Assembly (NCBI RefSeq): GCF_009762775.1
Contig: NZ_CP046401.1
Span: 5,902,001 to 5,966,000 of the forward strand
DNA: 64,000 bases
Direction of reading: 5' to 3'
Source: Maribellus comscasis
Lineage (GTDB): Bacteria; Bacteroidota; Bacteroidia; Bacteroidales; Prolixibacteraceae
Position 1 is the first letter of the stretch, and every line of letters begins with the position of its first letter. Of the stretch, positions 51,794 to 60,902 are shown in pieces. The notes beneath the pieces are model-generated. The model worked only from the letters and a program-made list of their open reading frames with translations, made no database searches and was not told where the DNA came from. Made by a program: the position numbers and the translations under genes.

Positions 51794-52390
51794 ATGAAAA
51801 CACGGAATTTGTTGATTGTATTTTTTATAGCAGTTTTTTTATCCAGCTGTGTGGTTTATTCCTTTTATCCGTTGTATAATAAGGAAGATTTGTTTGCAAA
51901 CGACATTTTAACCGGTAAATGGACGGACGACGAAGGAACACTCTGGGATTTTGAACATGCCTATTTTGGGAAAAAAGTACCCGAAAATATCGACAGTACT
52001 TCTTATACTTTGTTTTTGAAAGATAAAGATGAAAGAGAATCGGAATTTAGTGTCCATATTGTAAAACTGGGTGGACATTATTTCCTCGATTTTTACATGG
52101 AGGAATATTTTGATGATGATAACCTGGATTTGGCTTCTTTTCATATTATACCGGTTCACACTTTTGCAAAGCTTATTGTCGGGGAAAATAAGCTTACGAT
52201 TAACTGGTTCGATCAGGAGTGGATGAAAAATTTAATTGAGGAAAATAAAATTAGAATTCATCATGAGGATAACGATGATTTTATTTTGCTTACTGCCAAA
52301 CCTGATGAATTGCAGAAATTTGTTACAAAATATGTAAATTCGGAAGAAGCTTTTAAAGATGGTCTGGAAGCAGTTCTTACAAGGCAATGA
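51794..52390 (+). CDS. Lipoprotein of unknown function in two-component operon
   Basis: A 198-residue lipoprotein with a lipobox ending SSC (about residue 18). The mature part is acidic and beta-rich (WTDDEGTLWDFEHA, GGHYFLDFYMEEY). No known domain. I start at the ATG at 51794; an upstream frame to 51749 would hide the lipobox. Its stop is directly followed by the start of the LytS-like kinase gene, so it may be the signal sensor for that kinase or an associated envelope component. Confidence 0.75.
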   Translation: MKTRNLLIVFFIAVFLSSCVVYSFYPLYNKEDLFANDILTGKWTDDEGTLWDFEHAYFGKKVPENIDSTSYTLFLKDKDERESEFSVHIVKLGGHYFLDFYMEEYFDDDNLDLASFHIIPVHTFAKLIVGENKLTINWFDQEWMKNLIEENKIRIHHEDNDDFILLTAKPDELQKFVTKYVNSEEAFKDGLEAVLTRQ

Positions 52391-52391
52391 A

Positions 52392-53426
52392 ATGACATTT
52401 AGTTTTAAGAATATTTTTAATCAGTTCATCAGAAACAGGATATTGCAACATATCCTGTTTTGGGCTTTGTCGTTTTTAATTCTGGTAAATATTCTGAAGG
52501 TTTCTGCGGAAATCAAAAGAATTGATCTTATATACACATTTGTTTTTCATCTGCCCGTTTTTCTGATTGTTTACTTGAATTTAAAAGTTCTTTTTCCTTA
52601 TTTTCTTGAAAGAGGAAAATATTTTTTGTTTGTGGTTTTAGCTTTGGCTGTTATAGCCGTTGGCGCTGGTTTTTATCTTATTCTTTTTAACCATTGGATT
52701 GACTATGTTTTCAGAGGATATTATTTTATAGCGTATTACAGTTTTTGGGATATTTCGCTGTATTATTTAATTTACATTTTTTTAACCAGTCTGCTCCGGC
52801 TTGCCCGCGGATGGTTTAAACTTCAGGAAATAGAGAACGAAAGAGCCGAAACGGAATTGAAAGCCTTACGTTCGCAAATAAATCCACATTTTTTGTTTAA
52901 TTCTTTAAACAGCATTTACAGTCTTTCTCGTAAAAACTCGCCTGCAGTTCCCGATAAAATAGTACAGCTGAGCGATTTAATGCGGCATATTATTTATGAA
53001 TCGGATGCCGATTTTATTCCCCTTGAAAAGGAAATTGAAATGGTGCGGAATTATATTGAATTGCAAAATCTGCGGACAGTTAAGTTGGAAAAAATAAACT
53101 TGGAAATAAAAGGTGATATTCAAAATAAAAAAATAGCACCCCTTGTTTTTCTTCCATTTGTGGAGAACAGTTTTAAACACGGACTAAAAAGTGGTGCCGA
53201 AAATGCATACGTTAATATTTGTGTTCGAATTCGGGAAACTGATATCGTTTTTGAAATCGAAAATACAAAAGGAGATTCACCAGCTTTAACTGATTCAAAA
53301 TACAAAGGAATTGGTATTCAGAATGTGAAAAAGAGATTGGAGCTTCTTTATCCCAACGTACATAAACTCGAAATAACAGAGGACGAAAAAAAGTTCAAAG
53401 TATTTTTACAAATTTATTTGAATTAA
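52392..53426 (+). CDS. LytS/YehU-type membrane histidine kinase
   Basis: A 344-residue kinase. Four membrane helices in the N-terminal 150 residues, a short coiled linker (LQEIENERAETELKALR), the phospho-accepting INPHFLFNSLNSIYSL and an HATPase domain with FVENSFKHGL and KGIGIQNVKKRLELL. The start at 52392 follows the lipoprotein stop by 1 base; an upstream in-frame ATG at 52359 lies inside that gene. It is paired with the LytTR regulator 1 base downstream. Confidence 0.9.
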   Translation: MTFSFKNIFNQFIRNRILQHILFWALSFLILVNILKVSAEIKRIDLIYTFVFHLPVFLIVYLNLKVLFPYFLERGKYFLFVVLALAVIAVGAGFYLILFNHWIDYVFRGYYFIAYYSFWDISLYYLIYIFLTSLLRLARGWFKLQEIENERAETELKALRSQINPHFLFNSLNSIYSLSRKNSPAVPDKIVQLSDLMRHIIYESDADFIPLEKEIEMVRNYIELQNLRTVKLEKINLEIKGDIQNKKIAPLVFLPFVENSFKHGLKSGAENAYVNICVRIRETDIVFEIENTKGDSPALTDSKYKGIGIQNVKKRLELLYPNVHKLEITEDEKKFKVFLQIYLN

Positions 53427-53427
53427 T

Positions 53428-54114
53428 ATGCAGTTAAGATGTTTGATAGTTGATGACGAACCGCTTTCGCAGGATGTAATAGAAGAATTTGTGGAAGCAT
53501 GTCCGGAACTGGTACTGGCCGGTATTTGCGACAATGCGCTTGAGGCCGGCAAAAAGCTGACTGAAGAAAAAATAGACCTTCTTTTTCTGGATATTAATAT
53601 GCCCAAACTATCAGGCATTGGTTTTGTGAAAAGTTTGAAAGAACCTCCGCTGTTTGTTTTTGTAACTGCTTATCCGGAGTATGCGGTTGAAGGATTTGAA
53701 GTTGATGCGGTTGACTACTTGTTAAAGCCGGTTTCCTTTGAACGTTTCAGGGCGTCAGTAAATCGTATTTTGGAGAGGATTTCAGCAAAAAATGAAAATA
53801 AAAACGACCATGGACATATAATGCTGCGCGCTGATAAAAAGAATTACAGAGTTGATTTTAATGAAATTTTATTTCTTGAAGCTCAGGGAGATTATGTGAA
53901 ATTTGTTACTACAAAGGATTCTTTGATGGTTCATGGAACAATGAAAGAATTTATTTTGCAATTACCTGTTGAGAAATTTGAGAGAATTCATAAATCTTAT
54001 GTCATATCACTCTCAAAAGTTGTCTATCTGGAAGGAAACCAGGTAAAAGTTGGAGATTATAAAATTCCGGTGAGTATTAACTTCAGGGAACAGCTTATTC
54101 AAAAATTAAGCTAA
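53428..54114 (+). CDS. LytTR-family response regulator
   Basis: A 228-residue regulator. The receiver (about 1-120) has the acidic pair in LIVDDEPLS, the phospho-Asp in LLFLDINMP and the Lys in LLKPVS. The LytTR DNA-binding domain (about 130-228) includes ILFLEAQGDYVKF and IHKSYVISLSKV. It forms a two-component system with the LytS-type kinase encoded directly upstream. The targets are unknown, possibly the surrounding envelope genes. Confidence 0.93.
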   Translation: MQLRCLIVDDEPLSQDVIEEFVEACPELVLAGICDNALEAGKKLTEEKIDLLFLDINMPKLSGIGFVKSLKEPPLFVFVTAYPEYAVEGFEVDAVDYLLKPVSFERFRASVNRILERISAKNENKNDHGHIMLRADKKNYRVDFNEILFLEAQGDYVKFVTTKDSLMVHGTMKEFILQLPVEKFERIHKSYVISLSKVVYLEGNQVKVGDYKIPVSINFREQLIQKLS

Positions 54115-54125
54115 ACCAGGATTTT

Positions 54126-55391
54126 TCAATGTAATATGGTCGCAATAAATATTCCAAGATAGTTTCCAAAAGCATAACCCAGAATTCCAATGGTAAGCCC
54201 TGAAATAATAACATTCTTATTTTTCAATGCGCCTGCAACCGCCGGAACGAAAGGTGGTGAGTAAGTAAGAGCAGTTATGGCAATAATGGTTGTATCTGCG
54301 TCTACCTTAAAAATTCGTGAAAGAACGACATGAATTGCCATTGAACCAAACACAACCAATAGTACAAACAAAAATAACTGTAAAAATTCAATCTGGAACA
54401 TGTTACTTAGATTCGCCATTGACGAAACGACCAACGAAAAAACAATAATCAAATACATTCCAAACTGGAAACTGTTTGAAATTCGGTTAATCCGTTTTAT
54501 CAGCGAGGCTCCTAATCCCAAAGTGGTAATTGCTAAAATTGCTACCATTGTGGAACTCGATTTGGGAACAAGCAAACTCAGCCCTCCGCCGACGGCAAAG
54601 ATCAAAATAGTTAACCCCAATGATTTGAGTAAGTCTGGTACTGATTTTTTTTTGAATAAATTATCAAAATTATCCATATCGTTCGTTTCGTCAGCCAGAT
54701 GAAAAACATTTTCGCCTTTTTTAACCAGTCCAAATCTTGGGAGGAAAGTATGAAAAAGTTGTTGTGCCATGGTCATTAAAAAAAGCAAAGCAACAGAGCC
54801 GATAATCAAATCGTAGGTGTGGGTAAGAATAAAAGTATTGGGACTAACATCAAGTGCGGTCCCTATCGCAGCAAGGTTTGGTGTTCCTCCTGTATAAACA
54901 CCAATTAACATTCCAGCTACTTTCCACGACTCATCAATGTTTTCTGCAAACAAGTAATAGCCAGAAAAAACAGAGACTATCAAAGACACCATTGCCAGAA
55001 TCAGAGATAAAACAGCACCTTTGGCCAACTTTATCCATTTTCTTAAATCGAGCGAAAACAGCAACAGTGGAATCGCCAGCGGAATAATTATAGTCATTAA
55101 GATATCCTGTACATTTGCAATTTGGTTTACCAGAATATCGGATTCTACAATTTTTCCTGAATTTAACAAGTTGGTAAATTCTTCTTTGGGCATTACTGTT
55201 CTCGTGCCAAGTAGCTGATGGAAGTTGCTACTTGCCGAAGGAAATATTCCGATGTTGCCAATTAAAAGCCCCAGAGCATAAGCTAAAACAACAGAACCAA
55301 TTCGGTTTAGTGTGTTTGAAACTTTACATAAATAAATAAGAAGGACCGGAGCGGTAAAATAGAAAAGAATCAGAAAAAGTACAACCAGCAT
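54126..55391 (-). CDS. DUF819-family membrane permease
   Basis: A 421-residue inner-membrane protein with about eleven hydrophobic segments. Two internal inverted halves are suggested by VLAYALGLLIGN and ATTIGL-like segments; GVYTGGTPNLAAIGTALDVSP and ALTYSPPFVPAVAGALKN match DUF819. Function is unproved; some relatives are linked to sodium/bile-type or amino-acid transport. It is convergent with the LytTR gene, with only 11 bases between. Confidence 0.8.
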   Translation of the reverse strand: MLVVLFLILFYFTAPVLLIYLCKVSNTLNRIGSVVLAYALGLLIGNIGIFPSASSNFHQLLGTRTVMPKEEFTNLLNSGKIVESDILVNQIANVQDILMTIIIPLAIPLLLFSLDLRKWIKLAKGAVLSLILAMVSLIVSVFSGYYLFAENIDESWKVAGMLIGVYTGGTPNLAAIGTALDVSPNTFILTHTYDLIIGSVALLFLMTMAQQLFHTFLPRFGLVKKGENVFHLADETNDMDNFDNLFKKKSVPDLLKSLGLTILIFAVGGGLSLLVPKSSSTMVAILAITTLGLGASLIKRINRISNSFQFGMYLIIVFSLVVSSMANLSNMFQIEFLQLFLFVLLVVFGSMAIHVVLSRIFKVDADTTIIAITALTYSPPFVPAVAGALKNKNVIISGLTIGILGYAFGNYLGIFIATILH

Positions 55392-55489
55392 ATTTTTTCA
55401 GGTTTATTTTGAGCAACAAACATAAGAAAAATGTATTTAATTTTTATTGCCGTTAAGATGGAACTCCGATGATAGAAAGAGAAAACAAA

Positions 55490-55519
55490 AAAGGCACAGA
55501 TCATATAACCTGTGCCTTT
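55490..55519 (-). terminator. Intrinsic terminator after OmpP1-type gene
   Basis: AAAGGCACAG (55490-55499) pairs perfectly with CTGTGCCTTT (55510-55519). On the minus strand the stem is followed by TTGTTTTC. Confidence 0.75.
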
Positions 55520-55541
55520 GAATGAATAATTATTTTGATTC

Positions 55542-57038
55542 CTAAAATTTAAATCCAAATGTAAACAACAACCGGTTTTTTACGGTGTTAAATTCTGCCA
55601 TTGCAGGATCGGCATAATTACTTGTTACAGGTGCCGGGTAAAGCATATCGTAGGCCAGCATGTCGTAGTAACGGTAAGCCATATCAAAATAAAATCCTCC
55701 GTTTCGGTAACCCAAACCGGCAGAATAGATATTTAACTTGGAGTCTGCGTTGGGTTGGCTTGCACCAAAAGCCTCATCGTTATACGCTGATGGATATAGC
55801 TCGTAGCCTGCACGCAGACTAAAAGCGTTGGTCAACCGGTATTCACCACCTAATCTTAAGTTACCCACTGCCCGATATGCTTCTGTTATTTCCTGATTTT
55901 CGCTAACAAAATCATAACCGTCGCCACCTCTGCGTAAGCTTGCACTTCCGTAATCAACATATTCATAATCGATACTTAACAAACCTTGTTTTGCTACAAC
56001 AAAAGCAGCACTTAACGTTGCCCGAAGTGGAGTTTCCAAATCGTAGTCGTATTCTTTAATATAATCAGGAAGAGCTGTGTAGTTTTCTGTTGAGCCATCA
56101 TCATAGGTAATAGATGAGCTCATTTTGGTATCGAAAACATCATGGAGGTTATAAAATGTTGGTGTGTGTACAGATGCTCCCAGACGAATTTCATTGGTTG
56201 GTCTAAAAATAACACCCAGTTTTACATTGTATCCGTTTCCTGTTGTCCGTAATTTATTGTCAAATTGCAATTCATTAAAGTAGTTGATGTCGTTATTGTC
56301 ATCCCACTCAATTAATGTAGAGTTTTCTTTATAATAAATGTCAGTAATGCCAACAGAGGCGCCGAGATAAAACTTGTGATTAAAATTTAAACCGACAGCA
56401 AGAGTATATTCATCAATCGATCCCTGGCGGGTAATACTTTTTTGCTGGCTCTGTCCATAGCCGCCCTCTTCGAGATCATGCCAGTAAACTCCATCGTCAT
56501 CCTGCAAAAGGAGATCTGTATTCCATGCTAATTCTTCATAATAATCGCTCCAGTTTCCCTGATTGGCATTCGAGGCTATGTTATCGAGTAAAGAACTTTG
56601 TGCATTGTGTCCAAGAGCAATGGCATTACTATTAAAATCTTTTAAACGATTATAACCAATTCCTACATTTACACTAATAATTCCTGATTCACTCCGGTTG
56701 CTGGTTGGAATAGCAGTTACATAACTAATATTATTAAAAGAAAATTTAAATTTTTCATCGCTCATTGATGTTCCCAAATAACTTGTTTCAACCGAAGTTT
56801 GCCCAAATGTTGGTGTTAATGCCAGTTCTCCGGATCGGTAAACTCCGAGTCCGGCCGGGTTAATACTGACAGAGGTGAAATCACCTCCCAACGCACCAAA
56901 TGCATTCCCCATGCCACCCGAACGGGCTGTTCCCTGCACCTGAAAATTAGAATAGCGTAGTGCGTCTGCTAAATCCTGAGCTCCTCCAAAAAAAGGCACA
57001 AGAATAGCAATAGCTAATATTGATAGGTATTTTTTCAT
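55542..57038 (-). CDS. OmpP1/FadL/TodX-type outer-membrane transporter
   Basis: A 498-residue barrel with a signal peptide (LSILAIAILVPFFGGAQ). The early NPAG box (SINPAGLGVYR) and GTARSGGMGNAFGALGGDFTS are hallmarks of FadL-type transporters for hydrophobic compounds. It ends LLFTFGFKF. I start at the ATG at 57038, because a longer frame to 57077 adds residues before the signal. It is followed by a terminator. The low-complexity lipoprotein gene begins upstream on the same strand with 45 bases between. Confidence 0.85.
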   Translation of the reverse strand: MKKYLSILAIAILVPFFGGAQDLADALRYSNFQVQGTARSGGMGNAFGALGGDFTSVSINPAGLGVYRSGELALTPTFGQTSVETSYLGTSMSDEKFKFSFNNISYVTAIPTSNRSESGIISVNVGIGYNRLKDFNSNAIALGHNAQSSLLDNIASNANQGNWSDYYEELAWNTDLLLQDDDGVYWHDLEEGGYGQSQQKSITRQGSIDEYTLAVGLNFNHKFYLGASVGITDIYYKENSTLIEWDDNNDINYFNELQFDNKLRTTGNGYNVKLGVIFRPTNEIRLGASVHTPTFYNLHDVFDTKMSSSITYDDGSTENYTALPDYIKEYDYDLETPLRATLSAAFVVAKQGLLSIDYEYVDYGSASLRRGGDGYDFVSENQEITEAYRAVGNLRLGGEYRLTNAFSLRAGYELYPSAYNDEAFGASQPNADSKLNIYSAGLGYRNGGFYFDMAYRYYDMLAYDMLYPAPVTSNYADPAMAEFNTVKNRLLFTFGFKF

Positions 57039-57083
57039 GGCAAAAATGAATTTTGTTTGTATTAATTTACTGGTCATTATTTG

Positions 57084-58511
57084 TTATCTTCTACCTGAAC
57101 CTGAAGATCGTGAGCCACCACTTGAACTTCTTGAACCGCTGGAGCTGCTTCCTGAACTTCGGGATACTCCCGAGCTTCTTGAAACACCGGATGATGAACT
57201 CCTCGAACCTACCGAAGACGATGAGCGACTTGGGCTACTGCTTCTGTAGGTACTTCCCGATTTGGTTGTAGACGGTGCACGATAAGTACGTGTTGAACTG
57301 CTTGAACTCCTGTTATAAGTAGAACTTGACCTGTATGATTTGTTGTAGCTCGAAGTTGTTTTCGGACTTACATATCTTGAACTACCTGAAGAAGACCTTG
57401 AACTTTGTGAGACAACCCTTGGTCTTGTATAATTCGAACTTGATGGTCTTGTATAAGTGGTAGTTCTACTTGTGGCGGAACTACCGGGTCTGGTATAACT
57501 TTGAGTTGATGTACGCGTATTTGTGTTTCTGGTTGTAGCAACATTTCCTGAAGTGTTAGTATTTGATGTTGCTCTTCTTCTTTCCGTTAAAACACTGTTT
57601 GAACCCGACTTGGTATCAGAAATCATACTTCTTCTTGTGTTCGAAGTCGTATTTGCGTCTCTCACTCCGGAGCTTGAAGTACCCCTTCTCGAGTCTGTAA
57701 CCACTCCGTTTGAACTTGCGCTTTTATTTCTTGCAGTAACCGAGGAATTTCTACGATTGTCATTATTTCCGTAAACTACATTTGTACCTGTAGACCTTCT
57801 TTGTCCGTAATTAACATTTCTGCCGGCATAATATCCTCCGCCATAGTAGTTGTTATAATACCCTCCGTAATATCCACCATGTCCGTAATAATAAGGATAT
57901 CCCCATCCATAATAAGCGTAAGGTCTGTTCCAGTAACCGGAGTAGTAAGGATACCCCCATCCCCAACTGTAATAGGGTGAGTACCATCCTCCCCATCCCC
58001 ATGACATTGAAAAAGAGGGATAATACCATGAAGAATAATAATATGGGTCGTAATACCAGCTATCCCAATAGAAGGGATCATAAAAAAATGGATTATGAAA
58101 ACGACGAATACGATAGGCATAATCAAGTTCCTCACCATCGTAATAATTGTTTATCACGTATTTAACTTCGTCGTCGTTGTAATACATCGTAGTGTCACTC
58201 TCATACATTTCCATCTGGTCCATATTATACGAAAGCGCATCTGCATCTTCTTCAGTTCCATCAAAAATGTAATTGTTCATTGTATTTGAACCATTTTCAT
58301 TTTCTTCAATCTGACTAATTATCATCCTGTCGGCTGATTTTGTTTGGGCGGGTGTTTCCTCAACTACCGATTCTTCCACTACAATTGGTGGAGGAACATC
58401 TCCCGGGTTGAAATAAATGTCATCCGAATAACTACTCGTGACATAGGACCCGGTAGAACATGCACCGAATATGAGTGCAATTCCCAGCAATATCATCAAT
58501 TTTGATTTCAT
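57084..58511 (-). CDS. Low-complexity lipoprotein, Tyr/Trp/Gly- then Ser/Arg-rich
   Basis: A 475-residue lipoprotein with a lipobox ending FGAC (about residue 18). Residues 1-130 are acidic and ordered. The middle (about 135-240) is extremely rich in Tyr, Trp, Gly and Pro (YYDPYYYSSWYYPSF-like repeats). The last 230 residues are dominated by Ser, Arg, Thr and Tyr with repeated TRP, RSSS and RSSG units. I start at the ATG at 58511. No catalytic domain is seen; a surface or periplasmic adhesive, matrix or cross-linked protein is plausible. It is encoded upstream of OmpP1. Confidence 0.75.
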   Translation of the reverse strand: MKSKLMILLGIALIFGACSTGSYVTSSYSDDIYFNPGDVPPPIVVEESVVEETPAQTKSADRMIISQIEENENGSNTMNNYIFDGTEEDADALSYNMDQMEMYESDTTMYYNDDEVKYVINNYYDGEELDYAYRIRRFHNPFFYDPFYWDSWYYDPYYYSSWYYPSFSMSWGWGGWYSPYYSWGWGYPYYSGYWNRPYAYYGWGYPYYYGHGGYYGGYYNNYYGGGYYAGRNVNYGQRRSTGTNVVYGNNDNRRNSSVTARNKSASSNGVVTDSRRGTSSSGVRDANTTSNTRRSMISDTKSGSNSVLTERRRATSNTNTSGNVATTRNTNTRTSTQSYTRPGSSATSRTTTYTRPSSSNYTRPRVVSQSSRSSSGSSRYVSPKTTSSYNKSYRSSSTYNRSSSSSTRTYRAPSTTKSGSTYRSSSPSRSSSSVGSRSSSSGVSRSSGVSRSSGSSSSGSRSSSGGSRSSGSGRR

Positions 58512-58612
58512 AACTTGTCCTCCCTGTTTATTTAATGTCAATAATATTTACTTTATTTGTAAGCTCAAAATATCACTAGTTAAAAAGCAAAATCTGTACC
58601 AAATTAGTAAAA

Positions 58613-60088
58613 ATGGCGAGAGAATTAACACCACGTAAAGAAAATTATTCACAGTGGTATCAGGATTTAGTAATTAAAGCTGATTTAGCTGAAAATTCAG
58701 CAGTAAGAGGTTGTATGGTTATAAAACCCTATGGTTATGCAATTTGGGAGAAAATGCAGGCCGAATTGGACCGCATGTTTAAAGAAACCGGGCATGTAAA
58801 TGCTTATTTCCCGTTGTTTATCCCAAAATCATTTTTTAGCAAAGAGGCAGACCATGTTGAGGGATTTGCCAAAGAATGCGCGGTTGTAACCCATTATCGT
58901 TTGAAAAATGACGAGGAAAACGGTGGTGTTGTGGTTGACCCGGAGGCAAAACTGGAAGAAGAGTTGATTGTTCGCCCGACTTCGGAAACGATTATTTGGA
59001 ATACTTATAAGAATTGGATTCAATCTTATCGTGATTTACCTATTCTTGTTAATCAGTGGGCTAATGTTGTGCGTTGGGAAATGCGTACCCGTTTGTTTTT
59101 GCGTACTGCTGAGTTTCTTTGGCAGGAAGGACACACTGCTCATGCGACAAAGCAGGAAGCGATTGAAGAGACTGAAAAGATAATAAATGTATATGCCAAT
59201 TTCGCCGAAAATTATATGGCGGTTCCGGTAATTAAAGGTTTGAAATCAGAAAACGAGCGTTTTGCAGGGGCGATTGAAACCTATTCAATTGAAGCTTTGA
59301 TGCAGGATGGAAAAGCATTACAGTCAGGGACTTCTCACTTTCTTGGGCAAAATTTTGCTAAAGCTTTCGATGTGAAATTTGCAAGTAAAGAAGGAAAAGA
59401 AGAATATGTTTGGGCAACGTCGTGGGGAGTTTCAACACGTTTGATGGGCGCACTTATTATGGCCCATTCCGACGACAATGGTTTAGTACTTCCTCCAAAA
59501 CTTGCACCTTATCAGGTGGTAATTGTTCCGATATACAAAAAAGCCGAACAGTTGGCAATTATTTCTGAAAAAGTGGATGAAATAGTGAAAAAACTCAGGG
59601 CGAAAGGAATTTCTGTGAAATTTGATGATAACGACAATAAAAAGCCAGGTTGGAAATTTGCGGAATATGAACTAAAAGGTGTACCTGTTCGCCTGGCAAT
59701 GGGGCCTCGTGATTTGGAAAACGGAACCGTTGAAGTTGCACGAAGGGATACATTGGAAAAAAGTGTGGTTGAGATTGACGGAATTGAAAATGTTGTGGAA
59801 AATCTTTTGGAAGAAATTCAAAAAGGTATTTTTAAGAAAGCATTTGATTTCAGAGCTGCCAGTACTACCAGTGTGGATACGTGGGATGATTTTAAAGAGG
59901 TTCTGAAAAATAAAGGTGGTTTTATTTTGGCACACTGGGATGGAACATCCGAAACTGAAGATGCGATTAAGGCAGAAACCAAAGCAACCATACGTTGTTT
60001 GCCGCTTGAGTTTGAAGAGGAAGAAGGTGTTTGTGTTTATTCAGGAAAACCTTCGAAAAGAAGAGTCCTTTTTGCTTTAGCTTATTAA
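58613..60088 (+). CDS. proS: Prolyl-tRNA synthetase (archaeal/eukaryal type)
   Basis: A 491-residue class II synthetase that charges tRNA-Pro. Class II signatures: motif 2 in [27 protein letters not shown], and motif 3 in the [17 protein letters not shown] region, with an anticodon-binding domain and a C-terminal zinc-type domain ending ALAY. This short form without the INS editing domain is standard in Bacteroidota. Confidence 0.96.
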   Translation: MARELTPRKENYSQWYQDLVIKADLAENSAVRGCMVIKPYGYAIWEKMQAELDRMFKETGHVNAYFPLFIPKSFFSKEADHVEGFAKECAVVTHYRLKNDEENGGVVVDPEAKLEEELIVRPTSETIIWNTYKNWIQSYRDLPILVNQWANVVRWEMRTRLFLRTAEFLWQEGHTAHATKQEAIEETEKIINVYANFAENYMAVPVIKGLKSENERFAGAIETYSIEALMQDGKALQSGTSHFLGQNFAKAFDVKFASKEGKEEYVWATSWGVSTRLMGALIMAHSDDNGLVLPPKLAPYQVVIVPIYKKAEQLAIISEKVDEIVKKLRAKGISVKFDDNDNKKPGWKFAEYELKGVPVRLAMGPRDLENGTVEVARRDTLEKSVVEIDGIENVVENLLEEIQKGIFKKAFDFRAASTTSVDTWDDFKEVLKNKGGFILAHWDGTSETEDAIKAETKATIRCLPLEFEEEEGVCVYSGKPSKRRVLFALAY

Positions 60089-60106
60089 TCAAAAATATAT
60101 TTACAG

Positions 60107-60139
60107 GAAAGCAGCTCAAATGGGCTGCTTTCTTTTTTT
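60107..60139 (+). terminator. Intrinsic terminator after proS
   Basis: GAAAGCAGCTC (60107-60117) pairs with GGGCTGCTTTC (60122-60132), one G-U pair, AAAT loop, followed by a long T run. Confidence 0.85.
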
Positions 60140-60184
60140 TTAACAAATTGCTTTGTGTATTTTTAGAATCAAATTAAAAACACA

Positions 60185-60871
60185 ATGACTGAAAAAGAAA
60201 TCCGCGAATCTCTTTTGGAAGCATTCGTTATAAAATCAACGATTAAGCAGAAAGTTTTTGAAAATACCGAGCAAACTTTTGTTATTTTGAAAAAGGTGCT
60301 GAAGCAGCTGGAAAAAGACTATTTGTCAATTGTTAAAGAAAAAGTGGCGGTTTCGATGTTGCCTGCTTTTAAAGAAAGGGGGCCTTTTGAAGTCGAGTTT
60401 AAGATTGGTGGCGATTTGTTAATTTTTAGTATGCATTCCAATGTTTTCGAATTTGACGATAAGCATCCGGTTTGGAAAACAAATTATATAAAAGATGAAC
60501 CCCTGCGTTCTTACTGCGGAACTATAAATATCTATAATTTTTTGGCCGATTCTTTTAAATACAACCGCGTAAGCGATTTGGGGTATTTGGTAGCACGTAT
60601 TTTTGTAAATAAGGAGAATCATTTTTTTGTGGAAGGAAAACGGCAATCGGATGAAGTTGTAAAAGATTTCGCCATTGATACCATTTCCCCGGGGATTCTG
60701 CGGCAAATTATCGAAACAGCAATTCGTTACAGTATTGAATTCGATTTACTGGTTCCCCTGTACGATCAGGTAAAAATGGCAACCGTTGAACAAATGCGAC
60801 AAAAAATCAGTCACTCTAAAATGACTACAGGAAAAAGATTAGGTTTTGGATTTAATTCCGATGATGTATAG
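60185..60871 (+). CDS. Conserved-looking protein of unknown function
   Basis: A 228-residue soluble protein, no signal or membrane helix. The N-terminal third is helical and charged, then a beta-rich part with FEVEFKIGGDLLIFSMHSNVF and FFVEGKRQSDEVV. I do not recognise a family. It precedes pepT by 31 bases on the same strand and may be cotranscribed with pepT and tilS. Confidence 0.7.
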   Translation: MTEKEIRESLLEAFVIKSTIKQKVFENTEQTFVILKKVLKQLEKDYLSIVKEKVAVSMLPAFKERGPFEVEFKIGGDLLIFSMHSNVFEFDDKHPVWKTNYIKDEPLRSYCGTINIYNFLADSFKYNRVSDLGYLVARIFVNKENHFFVEGKRQSDEVVKDFAIDTISPGILRQIIETAIRYSIEFDLLVPLYDQVKMATVEQMRQKISHSKMTTGKRLGFGFNSDDV

Positions 60872-60902
60872 ATTTCAAATTATAAAAACTGCATAAAATA
60901 AT

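Noticed and set aside
57776..58138. 120-codon ORF rich in Ile, Thr, Met and Gly in another frame of the low-complexity lipoprotein
   Set aside because: Its composition is the frame-shifted reading of the Tyr/Gly repeat region; no start context or family supports it.
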